Shown in pieces: positions 39,914 to 49,036 of a stretch of DNA of 64,000 nt. The position numbers and the translations under genes are program-made. This stretch comes from DATJBF01 sp035515475 (GTDB taxonomy: Bacteria > Verrucomicrobiota > Verrucomicrobiia > Palsa-1439), in assembly GCA_035515475.1 (NCBI GenBank), contig DATJBF010000008.1:1-64000 (forward strand), given 5' to 3'. Below the pieces are notes generated by a model. That model saw only the letters and a program-made list of their open reading frames with translations, had not been told where the DNA came from and did no database searches. Every line of letters begins with the position of its first letter. Position 1 is the stretch's first letter.

Positions 39914-40459
39914 TCAGTACTTCCACTTGATCGTGCAACCGATGGCGTGGGTGATGGGATTCTCGACCTTCCTGTGCGCGAGCACGGCGTCGATCGCACT
40001 CCGCAGGTCGTGCGTCTTCACCTTGTCGGGGTGCTGCCAGTTGTCGTCGATGCGCCCGATGTAGCGCACCTGAAACCGGGAATTGAGCAGGAAGGCTTCC
40101 GGCGTGTACTCCGCGCCGTAGGCGCGCGCCACGCGTTGGGTTTCGTCGCGCAGGTACGGGAAATTGATCTGCCGTTCCTTGGCGCGGCGCACCATGTTGT
40201 CGAAACCGTCCTCGGGATACGCCACGGCATCGTTGGCGTTGACGGCGATCAATTGCACGCTCTTCGGGCCGTAGTCGCGCTGGATGCAGATGAGTCGTTC
40301 CTCGTAGGCTTGGACGTACGGGCAGTGATTGCAGGTGAAGAGCACGACCACGATCTTGTTGTCCTTGAACGAACCCAGGGAATAGTCTTTTCCATCGACT
40401 CCTGGCAGGGTGAAATCCGGCGCACGCTGGCCGATTTCCAACTTCTTCATGGCGTTCAT
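39914..40459 (-). CDS. Thioredoxin-like/AhpC-TSA family protein
   Basis: The protein has 181 residues from the ATG at 40459. It has APDFTLPGVDGKDYSLGSF followed by VVVLFTCNHCPYVQAYEERL, where CNHC is a CxxC-type redox pair, and PEAFLLN with the cis-Pro region. There is no signal peptide, so it should act in the cytoplasm as a thiol reductase or peroxidase. It is the first gene of the four-gene minus-strand operon; a short GC-rich repeat lies in the 45-nt gap that follows. Confidence 0.85.
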   Translation of the reverse strand: MNAMKKLEIGQRAPDFTLPGVDGKDYSLGSFKDNKIVVVLFTCNHCPYVQAYEERLICIQRDYGPKSVQLIAVNANDAVAYPEDGFDNMVRRAKERQINFPYLRDETQRVARAYGAEYTPEAFLLNSRFQVRYIGRIDDNWQHPDKVKTHDLRSAIDAVLAHRKVENPITHAIGCTIKWKY

Positions 40460-40668
40460 GACCCAATCCCGATTCCCATGTTGCTTCCCCGAAGTAGTGA
40501 GGCTGCGACTCCCCATAACCTACCAGCGCGGACCGAAACGTCAAGGTCTCGTTCGGTGCCGCGAAAGAGGTTGAGCGGGTCCGCTGATTCTGTTACACAG
40601 ACTCCCATGACCGTGCGGAGTGCAACTTCAGTGCCAGTTGCTCGTTCTCGCCCCGAGGGAAGTTCTGT

Positions 40669-41784
40669 GTGAAGGTCGAATCTCTTTCGCGCCGCGCGGC
40701 GGAGGATCTTCGCGCGGAAGTCCCCGTGCTTTCATCTCTGCACGCCACCATCGGGCTGGACGGATTTGTGGACGAAATTGTCACCGTTGTGGACAAACGT
40801 GAATCACCCACGAGGTTCACGCGCGTTCCAACAATCTCCGCCTTTGCCGAGCGCCTCGCGCGCGCCGCCGGCAGAAGTTCGAACGTCGAACTGGTCGTCG
40901 AGCGCGTCAAACTGGGAGGGAATGGCCCGATCATGGCCAATGCCCTGGCCGCCGTTGGTGTCAGGGTCGCCTGCATTGGCTGTCTCGGCTGCCCCCAGAT
41001 TCACTCTGCGTTCGCCGAACTGGTCGCGCATGCGACCGTCCACAGCATTGCCGAGCCGGGGCACACGGACGCGCTGGAGTTCGATGATGGCAAGCTCATG
41101 CTGGGCAAGCAGCAGCCGCTCCAGGATGTCACCTGGCAAACCCTCGTGGAGCGGGTCGGCCGGGACCGTCTTCGCACCCTGCTTTCCGAGGCCGACCTCG
41201 TCGGCTTGCAAAGTTGGACGATGGTGCCGTGCATGAGCGACATTTGGGAGCATATGCTGACCGAGTTGTGCCCCGGGTTTTCTCCCGGGCGGACGCGCCG
41301 GATGTTTTTCGACCTGGCCGACCCCGAAAAACGGGACCGCAAAGACATCGCGCGCGCTCTCGAGTTGCTTGGGCAGTTCCAGAAGTTTTTCGCCACCCAT
41401 CTCGGCCTCAACGAGAAGGAGGGGTTCTCGGTCGGTCGGGTGCTCGGCTATCGGGGAGCGACCGTGGGCGAAACCGCGGTGAAATCCGTTGCTGAATTCA
41501 TCTTGGGCAAACTCGGCATCAGCACGGTGGTCGTTCATCCACGCGAGTACGCCGTTGCCGCATCCGCCGACGGTGTGTCGAAGGTCACCGGGCCGTCGGT
41601 GGGGAAACCGCTGATCAGCACGGGCGGAGGCGACCATTTCAACGCCGGATTTTGCCTCGGCAAACTCCTCGGTGCCGATGACGAGATTGCGCTCCAACTC
41701 GGTGTCGGTGCGTCGGGCTACTACGTGCGGACTGGCAAAACCCCTCGTGTCAACGAGTTGGCAGATTTCCTGCACTCACTGTGA
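40669..41784 (+). CDS. PfkB-family carbohydrate kinase
   Basis: The protein has 371 residues from the GTG at 40669, after GAGGGAAG. It has the ribokinase fold: an N-terminal VELVVERVKLGGNGPIMANA, matching the GGN-x-A substrate loop, and a C-terminal STGGGDHFNAGFCLGKLLG with the catalytic Asp and anion hole. The sugar substrate cannot be read from sequence. The next gene starts 4 nt after its stop. Confidence 0.85.
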   Translation: MKVESLSRRAAEDLRAEVPVLSSLHATIGLDGFVDEIVTVVDKRESPTRFTRVPTISAFAERLARAAGRSSNVELVVERVKLGGNGPIMANALAAVGVRVACIGCLGCPQIHSAFAELVAHATVHSIAEPGHTDALEFDDGKLMLGKQQPLQDVTWQTLVERVGRDRLRTLLSEADLVGLQSWTMVPCMSDIWEHMLTELCPGFSPGRTRRMFFDLADPEKRDRKDIARALELLGQFQKFFATHLGLNEKEGFSVGRVLGYRGATVGETAVKSVAEFILGKLGISTVVVHPREYAVAASADGVSKVTGPSVGKPLISTGGGDHFNAGFCLGKLLGADDEIALQLGVGASGYYVRTGKTPRVNELADFLHSL

Positions 41785-41787
41785 GAC

Positions 41788-42105
41788 ATGGGACCATTGA
41801 CTGCGGAGAACCGGGACGTCATCGGCCTGCTGATTTTGTTGGGCCTGACCGTGGTGGCCAACGTCTTGGTTCACTGGCTCGCCGTCTGTCCGCGGCTGTA
41901 TCGACACGGCGCACGATTCCCGACGGGATTGTTTTTTTGGCGTGTGTTCCAAGAACTGCGGACGTATCGGGAACTCACGATTGCCCGAAGCCGTCCGCTG
42001 ACGTTCTACTACCTCGATTTCATCCTCTCGTGGTTCAACCTGCTCCTGGCCTTCGCATTCGCGTTGCGTCTCCTGTGGATGCAAACGCATCCGGGCCCGT
42101 TCTAG
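41788..42105 (+). CDS. Small membrane protein of unknown function
   Basis: The protein has 105 residues with a membrane helix at about 12-33 and another at about 74-95. Basic residues between them suggest a cytoplasmic loop. It starts 4 nt after the PfkB stop, so the two are probably co-transcribed. I do not recognise the family. Confidence 0.65.
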   Translation: MGPLTAENRDVIGLLILLGLTVVANVLVHWLAVCPRLYRHGARFPTGLFFWRVFQELRTYRELTIARSRPLTFYYLDFILSWFNLLLAFAFALRLLWMQTHPGPF

Positions 42106-42199
42106 GACGGAACTTAACTGACGATGACCGGCCGGATTTCTCCGGGTCGGACCAGCGCCTTGCCACGACCAGCGGGAATCTGCTACGGTGCCACCCCGA

Positions 42200-43558
42200 A
42201 TGAATGTTCGCGTCCGCTTCGCGCCCAGTCCCACGGGTTTTCTGCACATCGGCAGCGTGCGCACGGCCTTGTTCAACTGGCTCTATGCCCGGCACACGGG
42301 CGGCACGTTTGTGTTGCGCATCGAGGATACCGACGTCGCCCGCAACACCGAGCGGTCGCTGCGTACGATTCTCGACGGCTTGCGCTGGCTCGGCCTCGAC
42401 TGGGATGAAGGTCCGGACAAAGACGGTCCGTTCGGACCATACTTTCAATCGCAGCGCGCGGGTGTCTACCAGCGGCGCGTGCGCGAACTCATGGACAACG
42501 GCATGGCCTGCGAGCGGGAAGGTGCGGTTCGCTTCAAGATGACGCGCCAGCCCATTGAGGTGTCCGACCTCATTGCCGGCCGCGTGGTGCGCCCGTTGAA
42601 CGAAACGGAAATGCTCGATCCGGATTTCGTCATCGTCCGCAGCGACGGCAACCCGGTCTTCCATCTCGTCAATGTCGTCGACGACATCGAGATGAAGATC
42701 ACCCACGTCATCCGTGGCGAGGATCACCTCTCGAACACGCCGAAGCACATCGCCCTGTTCCGCGCGTTTGGCGTCGAACCACCGAAGTACGCCCACATCC
42801 CCATGATCCTCAACCCCGACGGCACCAAGATGAGCAAGAGCGATCCCGACGCCGTGAAAGCGCGGTTGGCGTCCCTGCAAACGTACGTCGACGACGGCTA
42901 CGTGCCCGAGGCAGTGCGCAACTATCTCTGTCTACTCGGTTGGTCGCCCAAGGACAACCGCGAAGTCGTGCCGATTGAAGAAACCATCAAACTCTTCGAC
43001 CTGCCGCAGATCCTGCGAACCAACGCCCGCTTCGATGTCGCCAAACTCACGTGGATCAACGGGGAATACATCCGCGCGATGCCGCTCGACCGGTTCTTCG
43101 AGTTGGCCAAGCCGTTCGTCCCGATAACCGGCACGGGCGGATCGCCCAATCGCGTAGCCGACGACGATTACACCCGCGCCGTCGTTGCGCTCGTCAAAGA
43201 GAAGGTCAAGCTGTTGAGGGAATTACCTGACCGCACCAATTACTTCTTTGCTGACGACTATCCGGCTGATCCGGAGGCCGTGAAGAAATCGTGCAGCGCA
43301 CCGCAAACCAGTGAGCGGCTGACGAGGCTGGCCGAAAGGTTTGCCGCCGTCGCCGACTGGAAGGCGGCGACGCTGGAAACGACGCTTAAGGCGCTGGCGG
43401 CTGAATTGGGCGTGAAAACCGGCGAGTTGATTCACCCGTGCCGCGTCGCCGTCTCGGGCCAGGCGGCCGGGCCGTCCCTCTATCATATGTTGGAGGTGAT
43501 GGGTTCCGACCGCGTTCTGGCGCGCTTGCGGCGCGCGGCGAAGGAATTCCAGTCATGA
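42200..43558 (+). CDS. gltX: Glutamyl-tRNA synthetase
   Basis: The protein has 452 residues from the ATG at 42200 (MNVRVRFAPSPTGFLHIGSV). This class I synthetase charges tRNA-Glu. The HIGH-type motif is in PSPTGFLHIGSVR, and the KMSKS motif is in GTKMSKSDP. GEDHLSNTPKH and the C-terminal helical anticodon-binding domain are present. The next gene overlaps its stop by ATGA. Confidence 0.95.
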   Translation: MNVRVRFAPSPTGFLHIGSVRTALFNWLYARHTGGTFVLRIEDTDVARNTERSLRTILDGLRWLGLDWDEGPDKDGPFGPYFQSQRAGVYQRRVRELMDNGMACEREGAVRFKMTRQPIEVSDLIAGRVVRPLNETEMLDPDFVIVRSDGNPVFHLVNVVDDIEMKITHVIRGEDHLSNTPKHIALFRAFGVEPPKYAHIPMILNPDGTKMSKSDPDAVKARLASLQTYVDDGYVPEAVRNYLCLLGWSPKDNREVVPIEETIKLFDLPQILRTNARFDVAKLTWINGEYIRAMPLDRFFELAKPFVPITGTGGSPNRVADDDYTRAVVALVKEKVKLLRELPDRTNYFFADDYPADPEAVKKSCSAPQTSERLTRLAERFAAVADWKAATLETTLKALAAELGVKTGELIHPCRVAVSGQAAGPSLYHMLEVMGSDRVLARLRRAAKEFQS

Positions 43559-44160
43559 CGGCGTCCACCCAACATCTCACGCTGCCGAACAAGATCACGA
43601 TTGGACGGATCCTGTTGATTCCTCTGTTCGTGCTGGTGTGCATCGACTACATTCGCAGTTGTAGCCATGGACACCCGCAGGAATGGGAGCGCATCCTGGC
43701 CTGCGCGATCTTCGCGCTTGCGGCGGTGTCTGACGCCGTGGACGGCTACATTGCCCGTCGTTACCACCAGAAAAGTGAGTTGGGCACATTCCTCGACCCG
43801 CTGGCCGACAAGGCGTTGTTGGTCTCGGCGTTGATCCTATTAAGCCGCGACAACGGCGACGCCTTCGAGCAACTGCCGTTGTGGTTTCCCGTGTTGGTAA
43901 TCAGCCGCGACGCCATCCTGCTGGCCGGCACAGTCCTCATCCACATCGTCGCCGGTCACGCGCGGTCGCAGCCGCGCATCGTCGGCAAGTGCGCGACGTT
44001 CTTTCAGATGATCACCCTCGGCTGGGTGTTGCTCAAGATCGAGCACCCGCCGTTCAATTGGCCGATGATCACGGCCGGTGTGTTTACCTTCATTTCCGGG
44101 GTCTGGTACATCTTCGACGGCGTCAAACAGCTCAATGCCCCGGCGACAAAGCCCGCGTAA
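43555..44160 (+). CDS. pgsA: CDP-alcohol phosphatidyltransferase, PgsA type
   Basis: The protein has 201 residues. The ATG overlaps the gltX stop, favouring this start over a longer frame. The catalytic motif D-G-x2-A-R-x8-G-x3-D-x3-D is exact in DGYIARRYHQKSELGTFLDP plus LAD. About five membrane helices follow. It probably makes phosphatidylglycerol phosphate from CDP-diacylglycerol and glycerol 3-phosphate. Confidence 0.88.
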   Translation: MTASTQHLTLPNKITIGRILLIPLFVLVCIDYIRSCSHGHPQEWERILACAIFALAAVSDAVDGYIARRYHQKSELGTFLDPLADKALLVSALILLSRDNGDAFEQLPLWFPVLVISRDAILLAGTVLIHIVAGHARSQPRIVGKCATFFQMITLGWVLLKIEHPPFNWPMITAGVFTFISGVWYIFDGVKQLNAPATKPA

Positions 44161-44319
44161 CATCCAGCTGTGGCCCCTGGTTGTCGGCGATCTTGTTGCC
44201 GGTGGATCTTGTCGCGTTCCGCGTCCTGGCCCGACCGGGGCGTTGTCGGCGGTGCGGATTCCCGTCATCGGTATTCTCTCGACACCCGCGGCGTGGCTTC
44301 GTAGAAGTCCATTTGGGAA

Positions 44320-46161
44320 ATGAACCTCTTGCTTGCGGCCGTGGCGGCTCTGGTGCTGGCGCTCGCGGGCTGTGGAATGCTGCGGTGTGTTTGGCCCGGG
44401 GTCTGCGAGCAGCCGCGTTATGCACGGCTCGCCCTTGGCTACTGCGTCGGCTGTGGCATCGTTACCGCAATCTTTTTCGTGACATATCTCGTTGGTTTTG
44501 CATTCTCGCGTGCCGTGATCGTGGTGCCGGTGCTTGGGCTGGCAGTATTCGGCGCGTTCGTCGGTTTGAGAAGCGGCGAGGACCACCTGTGGAAAGACGC
44601 GGCTGCGAGTCCGGCATCTTCCGTGGCGTGGGGACTCCTGATCTTGCTGGCGTTCGTGCTCTCGTGGTCCCGGCCGATCTATGGGTACGACGCACTATCG
44701 ATGTGGGGGTTGAAGGCGAAGGTGGCGTTCTTCGCCCGGACGTGGCCGCCGGCGTTGTTCGACCCGCATACGACGCATCACCCGGGTTATCCCCCACTGA
44801 TACCGAGCGCCCAGGCGTTCGTCTTCTTTGTTCTCGGTGAATTCGATGACGTGGCGTCGCGGGTGATCTTTGCGGCGTTTTATGCGGCCGGGGCGGGGAT
44901 TTTGTGGTGGTTGCTGGAGCGGCTGCGGGTGAGCGCGCGGGGGGTGTGGCTGTTGTGGTGGTGTGCGTTGCCGTTGATGATGGAACAGGTGAAGATCACG
45001 TATGCCGATCTGCCGCTGGCGGTGTTGCTCATGGCTTTCTACGGGGCTGTCGTTCTGTGGCTCCGCGAGCCGCGGCGGTCGGACTGGCTCTGGCTGGCGT
45101 CCGTATTTGCCGGCATAGCATTCTGGGTAAAAGAGGATGCGTTGATCGGAGTGGGCAGTGGATGCATTGCGCTCGTGCTCGTCGCGTTCAAACGGAGATT
45201 CCCGTCGGGACGAGCTTGGCGAATGATCCTCGTGTCGGCGTTGATTTCCGCGCCATGGGAGTTGCTGGTGTGGTGGAAGCGGCTGCCGAGCGACTTTGAC
45301 CTCCCGACATCGGACATCGGCTCCAGGTCATTGGTTATATTGCGGGGACTCTTGAACGCTGCGTTCCTGGATGGCGGCTACGCGTTCTTCTGGCCGGTAT
45401 TCGTTGTGGTGTTGGTTTTTTGTGGCCGGAGGCTCGCCCGGACAGAGAATCTCTGGCTGACGCTCTCAACCGTGTTTGGTGTCGGGGGGACGATGTTTGT
45501 GTATCTCGGGACGCGGCTGGATTTGGCAGCGCAGTTGAAGACGTCGGCCGATCGCGTGCTGCTCGGGGCATTCGTGCCGTCGCTGCTCTTAGTGGCGTTG
45601 TTGTGGCGGGCGAGTTTCCGTGAGTTGCGGTCACGGAGGTGGAACGTGGGTGTGGCGGTGGCGACGTTTGTTGTCGCCCTCGGGATGTTTTGGAGCGGCT
45701 TGCACCGGAAAAGTGACGAGCAGATCATGGGGTTTACGATCTCGCCGTTTCCGCTGGCCCTGTCGTGGGTGTGGCTGGTTACCGCGGGGATCAACTTGGT
45801 GAAGTTTGTGCCGAGGGTGCGTCGGCACCGGCCGACGTTGGTCTGGCGGGCCACACAGTTTGCGGTGGTGGTCGCAACGTTCGGGCTGGCGGCGGTGTCG
45901 GTGGGAGTTCGCGCACAGGAAGCCGGCGAATTGCGGCGCCAGTTTGGCGGCAAGACGTTGGCGCAGCAGCATGCGTTGACCGTCGATCCGCGCGTGCGCG
46001 AGCGACTCGAGTTGGCCATGCGGGAATGGCCTGCAGGAACCCACGTGCGGGTCAGGCCCAAGCGTTCGTTGCTTTACCACCAGTTCTACTACGAGTCATT
46101 TCCCTCGCTGGTGGTGGATGATTCAGCCGAGCACGAGGTGAGCTTCAGTTCAAGCCCTTGA
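44320..46161 (+). CDS. Polytopic membrane protein, GT39-like glycosyltransferase
   Basis: The protein has 613 residues with a dozen or more membrane helices. In the first outer loop YGYDALSMWGLKAK contains the acidic residue expected of GT-C fold enzymes, with DPHTTHHPGYPPLIPSAQAF after it, typical of ArnT/PMT-like glycosyltransferases that use lipid-linked sugars. The C-terminal 100 residues are soluble. Its glycan target is unknown. Several similar polytopic proteins lie at 49-60 kb. Confidence 0.72.
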   Translation: MNLLLAAVAALVLALAGCGMLRCVWPGVCEQPRYARLALGYCVGCGIVTAIFFVTYLVGFAFSRAVIVVPVLGLAVFGAFVGLRSGEDHLWKDAAASPASSVAWGLLILLAFVLSWSRPIYGYDALSMWGLKAKVAFFARTWPPALFDPHTTHHPGYPPLIPSAQAFVFFVLGEFDDVASRVIFAAFYAAGAGILWWLLERLRVSARGVWLLWWCALPLMMEQVKITYADLPLAVLLMAFYGAVVLWLREPRRSDWLWLASVFAGIAFWVKEDALIGVGSGCIALVLVAFKRRFPSGRAWRMILVSALISAPWELLVWWKRLPSDFDLPTSDIGSRSLVILRGLLNAAFLDGGYAFFWPVFVVVLVFCGRRLARTENLWLTLSTVFGVGGTMFVYLGTRLDLAAQLKTSADRVLLGAFVPSLLLVALLWRASFRELRSRRWNVGVAVATFVVALGMFWSGLHRKSDEQIMGFTISPFPLALSWVWLVTAGINLVKFVPRVRRHRPTLVWRATQFAVVVATFGLAAVSVGVRAQEAGELRRQFGGKTLAQQHALTVDPRVRERLELAMREWPAGTHVRVRPKRSLLYHQFYYESFPSLVVDDSAEHEVSFSSSP

Positions 46162-46227
46162 CGGCCCGCAACCGCCGTGGAGTTTGAGGCTTGATTGTTG
46201 GCGAAGCTTTCTTAAGTATCTGCACGC

Positions 46228-47010
46228 ATGCAACCCGATCTGACTTCTTTGGCGGGCAAGTACGGCCTTGTTTTTGGCGTGGCCAATCGGCGCTCGATCG
46301 CTTGGGCAATAGCCAAGACGTGGCAGGAGGCGGGCGCCAAATTGGCGTTTACGTACCAGGGCGAGCGGCTCAAGGAGAACGTTGAAGAACTCGCCGGCAA
46401 TTACGGAGCGGATACGCCGATGTATCCCTGTGACGTCACCCGTGACGACGATATTGCGCGGGTCTTCCAGCAGGTCAGGAAGGATTTCGGGAAGTTGCAC
46501 ATTCTGCTGCATTCGGTTGCTTTCGCTCCCAAGGAGGCGCTTGAAGGGGAGTTCATCAATACTTCGCGGGAAGCATTTCGGATCGCCCATGACGTGAGCG
46601 CCTATTCATTGGTTGCCTTGGCGCGGGCGGCGGTACCACTGATGACCGATGGCGGGTCGATCGTGGCGATGACGTATCATGGCTCGGTGAAGGTGATTCC
46701 GCACTACAACGTGATGGGGGTAGCGAAGGCGTCGCTGGAAGCTTCGGTGCGGTACCTCGCTTACGATTTGGGACCGAAGAAGATCCGTGTCAATGCGATC
46801 AGCGCTGGTCCCGTGAACACGCTGGCGGCCCGCGGTATTTCTGGTTTCACCCAGATGCTCAAGTATTACGAGGAACGGTCTCCCTTGAAGCGGAACATTG
46901 AGCCGCAGGAACTTGGGGCAGCTGGGCTGTACCTCGGTAGTGATATGTCGACAGGGACAACCGGGCAAATCCTGTACGTCGACAGTGGCTACGAAATCAT
47001 GGGGATGTAG
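46228..47010 (+). CDS. fabI: Enoyl-[acyl-carrier-protein] reductase (NADH)
   Basis: The protein has 260 residues, as usual for FabI, which performs the last reduction of each fatty acid elongation cycle. The nucleotide site has GVANRRSIAWAIA rather than a plain Rossmann GxGxxG, as in FabI. The catalytic pair is in MTYHGS and Y-x6-K within YNVMGVAKA. SAGPVNTLAARGI and GQILYVDSGYEIMG close the fold. The distance to neighbours (about 70 nt on each side) suggests a single gene. Confidence 0.95.
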   Translation: MQPDLTSLAGKYGLVFGVANRRSIAWAIAKTWQEAGAKLAFTYQGERLKENVEELAGNYGADTPMYPCDVTRDDDIARVFQQVRKDFGKLHILLHSVAFAPKEALEGEFINTSREAFRIAHDVSAYSLVALARAAVPLMTDGGSIVAMTYHGSVKVIPHYNVMGVAKASLEASVRYLAYDLGPKKIRVNAISAGPVNTLAARGISGFTQMLKYYEERSPLKRNIEPQELGAAGLYLGSDMSTGTTGQILYVDSGYEIMGM

Positions 47011-47083
47011 ATTGGTTTCAAACCACGTTTTTCGGTTTGCCTCGGAGCCTTGGTGCCGATTTTCTCCCGCCCGACGGTAAAGG

Positions 47084-47374
47084 TTGGCCAAATTGGTAGT
47101 TGGCGTTCTACAAATTGAACTGTCGATTCCGTCAGCGAACAGCCTGAAGGCTAAGAGGCAGGTTCTCCATAGTCTTAAAGACCGCATTCGTAGGCACTTC
47201 AACGTATCGGTGGCCGAGGTCGGCGAAAACGACTTATGGCGGAGCGCAGTACTAGCAGTAGTCGTGGCAAGCAACGATAAGCGGTTCGCTAACAGGATTC
47301 TGTCGAAAGTGGTAGATTTCATCGGGGACTCGCATGATATCGTCGTGGACGACTATCAACTCGGTATAATCTGA
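47084..47374 (+). CDS. DUF503 family protein (YlxP-like)
   Basis: The protein has 96 residues. The likely start is TTG at 47084 or 47093, giving VVGVLQIELSIPSANSLKAK, the family's opening, and later SVAEVGENDLWRSAVLAVVV. In many bacteria this gene sits with ribosome maturation genes such as rbfA; here it lies between fabI and a sigma-54 activator. Its function is not established. Confidence 0.82.
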   Translation: MAKLVVGVLQIELSIPSANSLKAKRQVLHSLKDRIRRHFNVSVAEVGENDLWRSAVLAVVVASNDKRFANRILSKVVDFIGDSHDIVVDDYQLGII

Positions 47375-47434
47375 CATGTTCAGCACGCAATTCCTGCCAT
47401 GTTAACCTTGATGGGTTACTAGGCCGTAGATAGC

Positions 47435-47463
47435 TTGACAAAGCTGGGTTGGAAGGCTATTAA
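47435..47463 (+). promoter_or_regulatory. Candidate sigma-70 promoter of the activator gene
   Basis: TTGACA (47435-47440), 17 nt, then TATTAA (47458-47463) is close to the housekeeping consensus. It lies 150 nt upstream of the ATG at 47614 in a region without genes. Confidence 0.55.
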
Positions 47464-47533
47464 CATGTTCAATTGACACCGCCACGTTCGCGGTAGGCTG
47501 CATTTCGCTGGCTTGGAAGGTGCTTGACATGTC
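47449..47533. repeat. Imperfect 21-bp direct repeats, possible operator sites
   Basis: TTGGAAGG-n3-TT-n-ACATGT occurs at 47449-47468 and 47513-47532, 64 bp apart, with 16 of 21 positions equal. The ACATGT core also occurs just upstream at 47374, and TTAACATG appears at 47557. The first copy overlaps the candidate -10. Binding by the downstream regulator is possible but unproven. Confidence 0.45.
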
Positions 47534-47613
47534 GGGAGCGCTGTCGAGGTGCAGTGTTAACATGGACGGGGCTGGCGATCGCATGGTTTACGCGTAGGAA
47601 TGGCACGCTGGGC

Positions 47614-49005
47614 ATGCCAAGAGCGAAAATACTCGTAGTCGATCCGGACGTTTCATGGACCTTGAAGTTGTCCGAACTGTTGATTCAGGATGACTGCGAG
47701 GTGTTCTCCGCGAATTCCGTCCACGACACAATGCTTCTGCTCGATGCGCGGAGCATTGATATTGTGATCGCGGAGATCAATATGCCGGATCAGGACGGGG
47801 TGGCGTTCTTGGAGCAGATTCGCCAGGTTTTCCCAGAGATAATCGTCTTGGTACATACGGTGAGAACCTCCGTGGAGCAGGCAGTGCGGGCGACGAAGTT
47901 GGGGGCCTTCGATTACGTACAGAAATCTGACGATCCCGCCATGCTGGCAACGCTTCGCCAGAGGATCGGTCAGGCTGCGCAAGAATTGGGTATGATGGTG
48001 CGCACGGGCGGGACCGATCCACGCAACCGTGGTTTGCTGGCCGTACCGGCTCACGGTTTTTACGGAATCATCAGCCAAAACTCACAGATGCGCGACATCT
48101 TTGAATTAATCCAGACCATTGCGGACAGCTATGCCAACGTGCTCATCCACGGCGAAACGGGAACAGGCAAGGAGCTGGTCGCCCGCGCCATCCACGAGGC
48201 GAGCGGGCGACACGGAAAGGCGTTTGTGACGCTGGATTGTACGGCGTTGGCCCGTGAGCTTTTGGAGAGCGAGTTGTTCGGTCACGAGAAAGGAGCTTTT
48301 ACGGGGGCCGTCGAGCGCCACGTGGGCCGGTTCGAACGGGCCAACACCGGTACGCTATTTCTGGACGAGGTCGCGACCATCCCGTTGAATGTGCAGGCCA
48401 AGTTGCTCCGCGTGCTGCAAACGCGGACCTTCGAGCGGGTGGGCGGGTCGAAGCCAATTTCCGTGGATGTGCGGATTATCGCGGCGACAAACCGTCCACT
48501 TGAGCAAGGCGTTGCCGAGGGAACCTTTCGCGAGGACTTGTACCACCGGCTCAACGTTGTGCAGATCGAGTTGCCGCCGTTGCGCGACCGGACGGAGGAC
48601 GTCCCGCTCTTGGCGATGGAGTTTTTGCGGCGTTTCGCGCGGCAAAACGGGAAGGAACTGCGCGGCTTTACGGATGCGGGCATTGACGTGCTTTGTCGTT
48701 ACAATTGGCCCGGCAACGTCCGTGAGTTGGAGAACGTGGTTCTGCAAGCCGTTGTGCTTGCGAAATCGTCTCTCATCGACGCCAGCGACCTGCCCAAACG
48801 AATCACCGAGTCCAAGCCGGTATTGGGCGCGGCATCTCCTGCCTTGGCCGACCAGCTCGGCGAACCCGAAAAACAAATCCTCATCAACGCTTTGCGTCAG
48901 CACGCTGGCAACATCAAACGGACCGCTGAAATCCTGCAAATCAGCCGGACCACGCTCTATGCGAAGCTGAAGAAGTACCAGATCAATCCCGACCTCATTC
49001 GGTAG
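47614..49005 (+). CDS. NtrC-type sigma-54 activator with atypical receiver domain
   Basis: The protein has 463 residues from the ATG at 47614; an upstream extension of the frame has no domain content. The receiver spans 4-120, with the acidic pair VDPD and the Lys of FDYVQK present, but residue 54, normally the phosphorylated Asp, is Glu (GAG at 47773-47775, in IAEINMPDQDG). The AAA+ domain spans about 150-385: GETGTGKE P-loop, GAFTGA for sigma-54 contact, and LFLDEV Walker B. The Fis-type HTH at about 425-458 includes GNIKRTAEILQISRTTLYAK. It should activate sigma-54 promoters, perhaps independently of a kinase. No histidine kinase gene is adjacent. Confidence 0.92.
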   Translation: MPRAKILVVDPDVSWTLKLSELLIQDDCEVFSANSVHDTMLLLDARSIDIVIAEINMPDQDGVAFLEQIRQVFPEIIVLVHTVRTSVEQAVRATKLGAFDYVQKSDDPAMLATLRQRIGQAAQELGMMVRTGGTDPRNRGLLAVPAHGFYGIISQNSQMRDIFELIQTIADSYANVLIHGETGTGKELVARAIHEASGRHGKAFVTLDCTALARELLESELFGHEKGAFTGAVERHVGRFERANTGTLFLDEVATIPLNVQAKLLRVLQTRTFERVGGSKPISVDVRIIAATNRPLEQGVAEGTFREDLYHRLNVVQIELPPLRDRTEDVPLLAMEFLRRFARQNGKELRGFTDAGIDVLCRYNWPGNVRELENVVLQAVVLAKSSLIDASDLPKRITESKPVLGAASPALADQLGEPEKQILINALRQHAGNIKRTAEILQISRTTLYAKLKKYQINPDLIR

Positions 49006-49036
49006 GGGGTAGACTGGGCAGAGCCGCCCCGCGCGA

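Noticed and set aside
47601..47617. TGGCACG block as a sigma-54 promoter before the activator
   Set aside because: The GG to GC spacing is 12 rather than 10, and the site overlaps the start codon.
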